Shown here: piece after piece, positions 61,237-64,000 of the stretch
Layout of the letters: each line of letters begins with the position of its first letter
Numbering within the stretch: the first letter of the stretch is position 1
Assembly (NCBI RefSeq): GCF_011064825.1
Contig: NZ_CP048751.1
Location: forward strand, 2,976,001 to 3,040,000
Reading direction: 5' to 3'
Length of the DNA stretch: 64,000 nucleotides
Origin: Brevundimonas mediterranea
GTDB taxonomy: Bacteria; Pseudomonadota; Alphaproteobacteria; Caulobacterales; Caulobacteraceae
The notes under the pieces: generated by a model
Told to the model about the DNA's origin: nothing
What the model saw: the letters and a program-made list of their open reading frames with translations, nothing else
The model's database searches: none
Position numbers and translations under genes: made by a program

Positions 61237-61267
61237 TTAAAGCGCATCTTAACATTGGTGCGGGCAG

Positions 61268-61483
61268 ATGGGGGTCGTGAAACTGAGCGCCGAAAAAGAC
61301 ATCGCCGACAAGATCGCCGCCGCCAAGGCGAAGCTGGTCGTGGTCGAACCGAAGCCGATCAGCCCCTATGCGGCCCTAGGCGCCGCCGCCCTGGCCGCCA
61401 CGGCGGCCGTGGTCATGGCCGGCGTGGTGGTGCTGGGACCGGGCGTCCGCTTTGACGAACCCCCGGCGACCTACGGGCCCTAG
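61268..61483 (+). CDS. Small single-helix membrane protein on the opposite strand between trpG and trpE
   Basis: The 71-residue frame has a charged N-terminal half (DIADKIAAAKAKLVVVEPK), one membrane segment (AALGAAALAATAAVVMAGVVVL in part, about residues 36-58) and a short tail. G/C at nearly all third positions argues that it is coding. It is transcribed against the trp operon and its stop overlaps the trpE stop by 4 bases. No family is recognised. GTG 61274 after GGGGGT is an alternative start. Confidence 0.6.
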   Translation: MGVVKLSAEKDIADKIAAAKAKLVVVEPKPISPYAALGAAALAATAAVVMAGVVVLGPGVRFDEPPATYGP

Positions 61484-63012
61484 CGATTGCCTGTGCGGAA
61501 GCGCCAGGCGTCGTCGGCGGCCCGCATCGGCGCGCGCGCCTTGTGCTGGGTCTCGGCGTATTCAGCCGCTGGATCACTGTCAGAGACCACGCCCGCGCCG
61601 GCCTGGACGAAGATCTGGTCGTCCGCAAACAGGGCGGTGCGCAGGGTGATGCAGATGTCCGCCTCGCCGCCCGCCGAAATATAGCCGACGCCGCCGCCGT
61701 AACCGACGCCGCGCTTCTCGGTCTCCAGCTCGTCGATGACTTCCATGGCCCGCACCTTGGGCGCGCCCGACAGGGTGCCGGCGGGAAGGGCGGCCAGCAG
61801 GGTGTCGACGGCGTCCAGTTTCGGATCGGCCTTGCCGCGCACATTGGAGACGATGTGCATGACCTGGCTGTAGCGTTCGACGACGAAGCTCTCGGTCACC
61901 TCGACCGTGCCCGGCGCGGCGACGCGGCCGACGTCGTTGCGGCCCAGGTCCAGCAGCATCAGATGTTCGGCCCGCTCCTTGGGATCGGCCAGCAGCTCCG
62001 CCTCCAGGGCCTTGTCCGCCTCGGGCGTGGCGCCGCGCCTGCGGGTTCCCGCCAGCGGCCGGATAGTGACCTGGCCGTCCTTGAGCCGGACCAGGATCTC
62101 CGGGCTGGACCCGGCCAGCTGGAAGCCCTCGAAGTTCAGATAGAACAGATAGGGCGACGGGTTCTGGCGACGCAGGGAGCGGTAGAAGGCGAAGGGATCT
62201 TCGGTCCAGGGGGCCGAGAAGCGGTGGCTGAGCACGACCTGGAAGATGTCGCCGGCGGCGATATAGTCCTTGGCCCTGGCCACCATCTCGCCGAAGCCGG
62301 CCTCGTCCACGGGCGAAGCGAAGGTCGGGGCGGGCGTCGGCTGCGGCGCGGCGCGCACCGGCAGGGGGTCGCGCAGGCCCGTCTCGAACGCGTCCAGCCG
62401 GGCGACGGCGGCGTCGAAAGCCTCACGCGGCGCGGCGCCAGCGTCGGGATAGGCGGCCGAGACCAGGATGATCTCCTGCCCGACGGAATCGAAGATGGCG
62501 ACCAGGGACGGACGGGTGAGCACGGCGTCCGGCAGATCCAGCGGATCCGGATTGGGCTCGCCCAGCGGCTCGAGCAGGCGCACCATGTCATAGCCGAAGA
62601 CGCCGAACAGACCGGCGGCCATCGGCGGGAGGTCCTGCGGCAGGTCGAACTTCGACGCGGCGATCAGGGCGCGCAGGGACTGAAGCGTGGGCAGGGGCTC
62701 GGCTATGAACCGCCCCTCGACCACCGCCGGGCCACGCGCCAGTTCCGCCGCGTTCGCCCGGCAACGCCAGACCACGTCCGGGTCCAGCGTCAGGATCGAA
62801 TAGCGGCCCTTCACGGCGCCGCCTTCGACGGATTCCAGCAGACAGGCGTAGGGGCGATGGCGACCCAGCTTCAGATAGGCCGAAACCGGCGTCTCAAGGT
62901 CGTCGATGACGCGCCGGACCAGCACCTGCGGCCGACCGGCCGAAAGGCCGGCGGCGAAGGCGTCGTAGTCGGCCCCGTTGAAACCCGAGGCGTCTTGGCC
63001 GGCCGTGGTCAT
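61480..63012 (-). CDS. trpE: Anthranilate synthase component I
   Basis: It converts chorismate to anthranilate with TrpG. The 510-residue protein has the N-terminal region with LLESVEGG (feedback tryptophan site, near residue 58), and the chorismate-binding core from about residue 230: YIAAGDIFQVVLSHRFSA, PYLFYLNFEGFQLAGSSPEI and RPLAGTRRRG. The C-terminal LSGAPKVRAMEVIDELE and YGGGVGYISAGGEAD follow. Its start overlaps the upstream ppiD-like gene by 4 bases, so the chaperone heads the same transcript. Confidence 0.96.
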   Translation of the reverse strand: MTTAGQDASGFNGADYDAFAAGLSAGRPQVLVRRVIDDLETPVSAYLKLGRHRPYACLLESVEGGAVKGRYSILTLDPDVVWRCRANAAELARGPAVVEGRFIAEPLPTLQSLRALIAASKFDLPQDLPPMAAGLFGVFGYDMVRLLEPLGEPNPDPLDLPDAVLTRPSLVAIFDSVGQEIILVSAAYPDAGAAPREAFDAAVARLDAFETGLRDPLPVRAAPQPTPAPTFASPVDEAGFGEMVARAKDYIAAGDIFQVVLSHRFSAPWTEDPFAFYRSLRRQNPSPYLFYLNFEGFQLAGSSPEILVRLKDGQVTIRPLAGTRRRGATPEADKALEAELLADPKERAEHLMLLDLGRNDVGRVAAPGTVEVTESFVVERYSQVMHIVSNVRGKADPKLDAVDTLLAALPAGTLSGAPKVRAMEVIDELETEKRGVGYGGGVGYISAGGEADICITLRTALFADDQIFVQAGAGVVSDSDPAAEYAETQHKARAPMRAADDAWRFRTGNR

Positions 63013-64000
63013 TGCGCCGGTGCGGCGGGAGCGGTCGGCTCGGCGGACAGGCCCAGGGCCTGACGCGCCAGGGCGACGTCGTTCTTGGCCTTGGAGCGCT
63101 GGGCGCCGGCGGTCATCTCGGTCTGGACCATGGCCTGGACCAGTTCCTGGGTGATGCGCGGACGGGCCTGTTCAGCCAGAGGACCGGCGACGGCCGGATT
63201 GGCGGCGTGGACGCCATCGACGCGGCCAACCAGATAACCGCCTTCACCCGGTTGGGAGAAGACCTGGCCCTTGGCCTGACCGAACAGGCCCTGAAGCACG
63301 CCCTGGCCCAGCGATTCCTGGGTGGCCTGGTCGCGGACCACGCCGGTCCGGACGGTCAGGGGCGCGTTCACCGAACGGGCCACGGCGGCGATGTCCTGGC
63401 CCTGGCGGACGCGGCTCGCCAGCTCTTCAGCCTTGGCGGCGAGACGGCGCGAGATTTCGCGCTGGGTCCACTGGGCGGCCAGGGGCGCGCGGACTTCGGC
63501 CAGGGTCGGCAGGGCCGAGGGACGGATGTCGTTCACACGGACGGCGAAATACTGGCCCTGGCCGGCGTCGATCACGTCGCTTTCACCGCCCTTGGTCAGG
63601 CTCCAGGCCGTCTCGAAGACTTGCGGGGGGGCGTTCAGGGCCTGGCCGTTGGGCAGTTTGCCGTCCTTGGTGAAGGGGGGCAGGTCGATGACGCGGCCGC
63701 CGGCCTCGCGGGCGGCGTCGGCCAGGTTCTTGCCGGCGGTGCGGGCGGCCTCATACTTCTCGACCTTGGCGTAGGTCTGGCCCTTGACGTCCTCGGCGCG
63801 CAGTTCCGCGACGATCTGCTCACGCGAGTTTTCCAGGGTCGCGGGCTGACCGGGCTGGATGGCGGTGACCTTGGCGACGGCGAAGCCGACGCCGGCCTGG
63901 ACCGGGTCTGAGACCTGGTTGACCTGCAGGCCGAACACGGCGGCGGCGGTGGCCGCGTCGCCGACCGCGGCGCGGGGCGTGACGTTGAAACTCGCCGGCT
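63009..64000 (-). CDS. PpiD/SurA-like peptidyl-prolyl isomerase chaperone, N-terminus beyond the window
   Basis: Only the C-terminal 330 or so codons are inside the window; the frame is open to the edge. Visible features are a parvulin-like region (LTKGGESDVIDAGQGQYFAVRV), long helices of the SurA/PpiD chaperone type (WTQREISRRLAAKAEELAS) and an Ala/Pro-rich end. PpiD is anchored in the inner membrane and helps newly exported proteins fold; the anchor would be in the missing part. It overlaps trpE, an arrangement seen in related alphaproteobacteria. PpiD is favoured over SurA from this context. Confidence 0.8.
   Translation of the reverse strand, partial: PASFNVTPRAAVGDAATAAAVFGLQVNQVSDPVQAGVGFAVAKVTAIQPGQPATLENSREQIVAELRAEDVKGQTYAKVEKYEAARTAGKNLADAAREAGGRVIDLPPFTKDGKLPNGQALNAPPQVFETAWSLTKGGESDVIDAGQGQYFAVRVNDIRPSALPTLAEVRAPLAAQWTQREISRRLAAKAEELASRVRQGQDIAAVARSVNAPLTVRTGVVRDQATQESLGQGVLQGLFGQAKGQVFSQPGEGGYLVGRVDGVHAANPAVAGPLAEQARPRITQELVQAMVQTEMTAGAQRSKAKNDVALARQALGLSAEPTAPAAPAQ

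Overview
The window is about 64 kb of GC-rich chromosome (third codon positions strongly G/C) with the core gene order of an alphaproteobacterium of the Caulobacteraceae. Protein signatures and synteny (nuo operon followed by birA-coaX-rnj; rpsB-tsf-pyrH-frr-uppS-cdsA-dxr-rseP-bamA-skp-lpxD-fabZ-lpxA-lpxI-lpxB; gltA-gltX-comEC-lexA-trp) fit Brevundimonas or a close relative. The genus is my inference from gene content and order. No insertion sequence, prophage, CRISPR array or other clear mobile element was seen.

Layout. 1-3094 (-): the 5' part of a large autotransporter adhesin, cut by the window edge. 3419-4669 (+): a GT4 glycosyltransferase. 4761-5090 (-): two identical tRNA-Asp(GTC) genes behind one good promoter, each ending in a hairpin that reuses the tRNA 3' end. 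5117-6748 (-): an AbgT-family transporter. 6954-23342 (+): the complete 14-gene respiratory complex I operon nuoA-N, with six small extra genes inserted in it, including three predicted lipoproteins. It continues into birA, coaX and rnj. 26601-32651: assorted small conserved genes, proS, the lipoprotein exporter genes lolC/E-lolD, and an exported msrA. 32737-32896: an unannotated 31-codon membrane peptide gene behind two perfect tandem LexA boxes. 33136-37854: dnaE, a DUF3224 gene and a DUF4142 lipoprotein. 38020-52908 (+): the translation, isoprenoid, phospholipid and envelope cluster from rpsB to lpxB. 52988-55771 (-): gltA and gltX. 55770-57947 (+): comEC. 57928-58629 (-): lexA with its own double LexA boxes. 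58753-64000 (-): trpC, trpD, trpG, trpE and a ppiD-like chaperone that runs off the window, with a small opposite-strand gene between trpG and trpE.

How the parts work together. The nuo block encodes a proton-pumping NADH dehydrogenase; the small interleaved genes are translationally coupled to it and are candidates for lineage-specific complex I accessory or assembly proteins. The rpsB-lpxB block couples ribosome function (S2, EF-Ts, RRF) with undecaprenyl phosphate, CDP-diacylglycerol, outer-membrane protein insertion and lipid A synthesis. lexA and the small SOS-box gene 26 kb away form a repressor/target pair. The strongest discovery candidate is that small gene, which resembles in size, hydrophobicity and control the SOS-induced division inhibitor SidA of Caulobacter. 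Second is a C7 tract just before nuoF that shifts a secreted-protein gene into the nuoF frame; one base fewer would end it exactly on the nuoF start codon.
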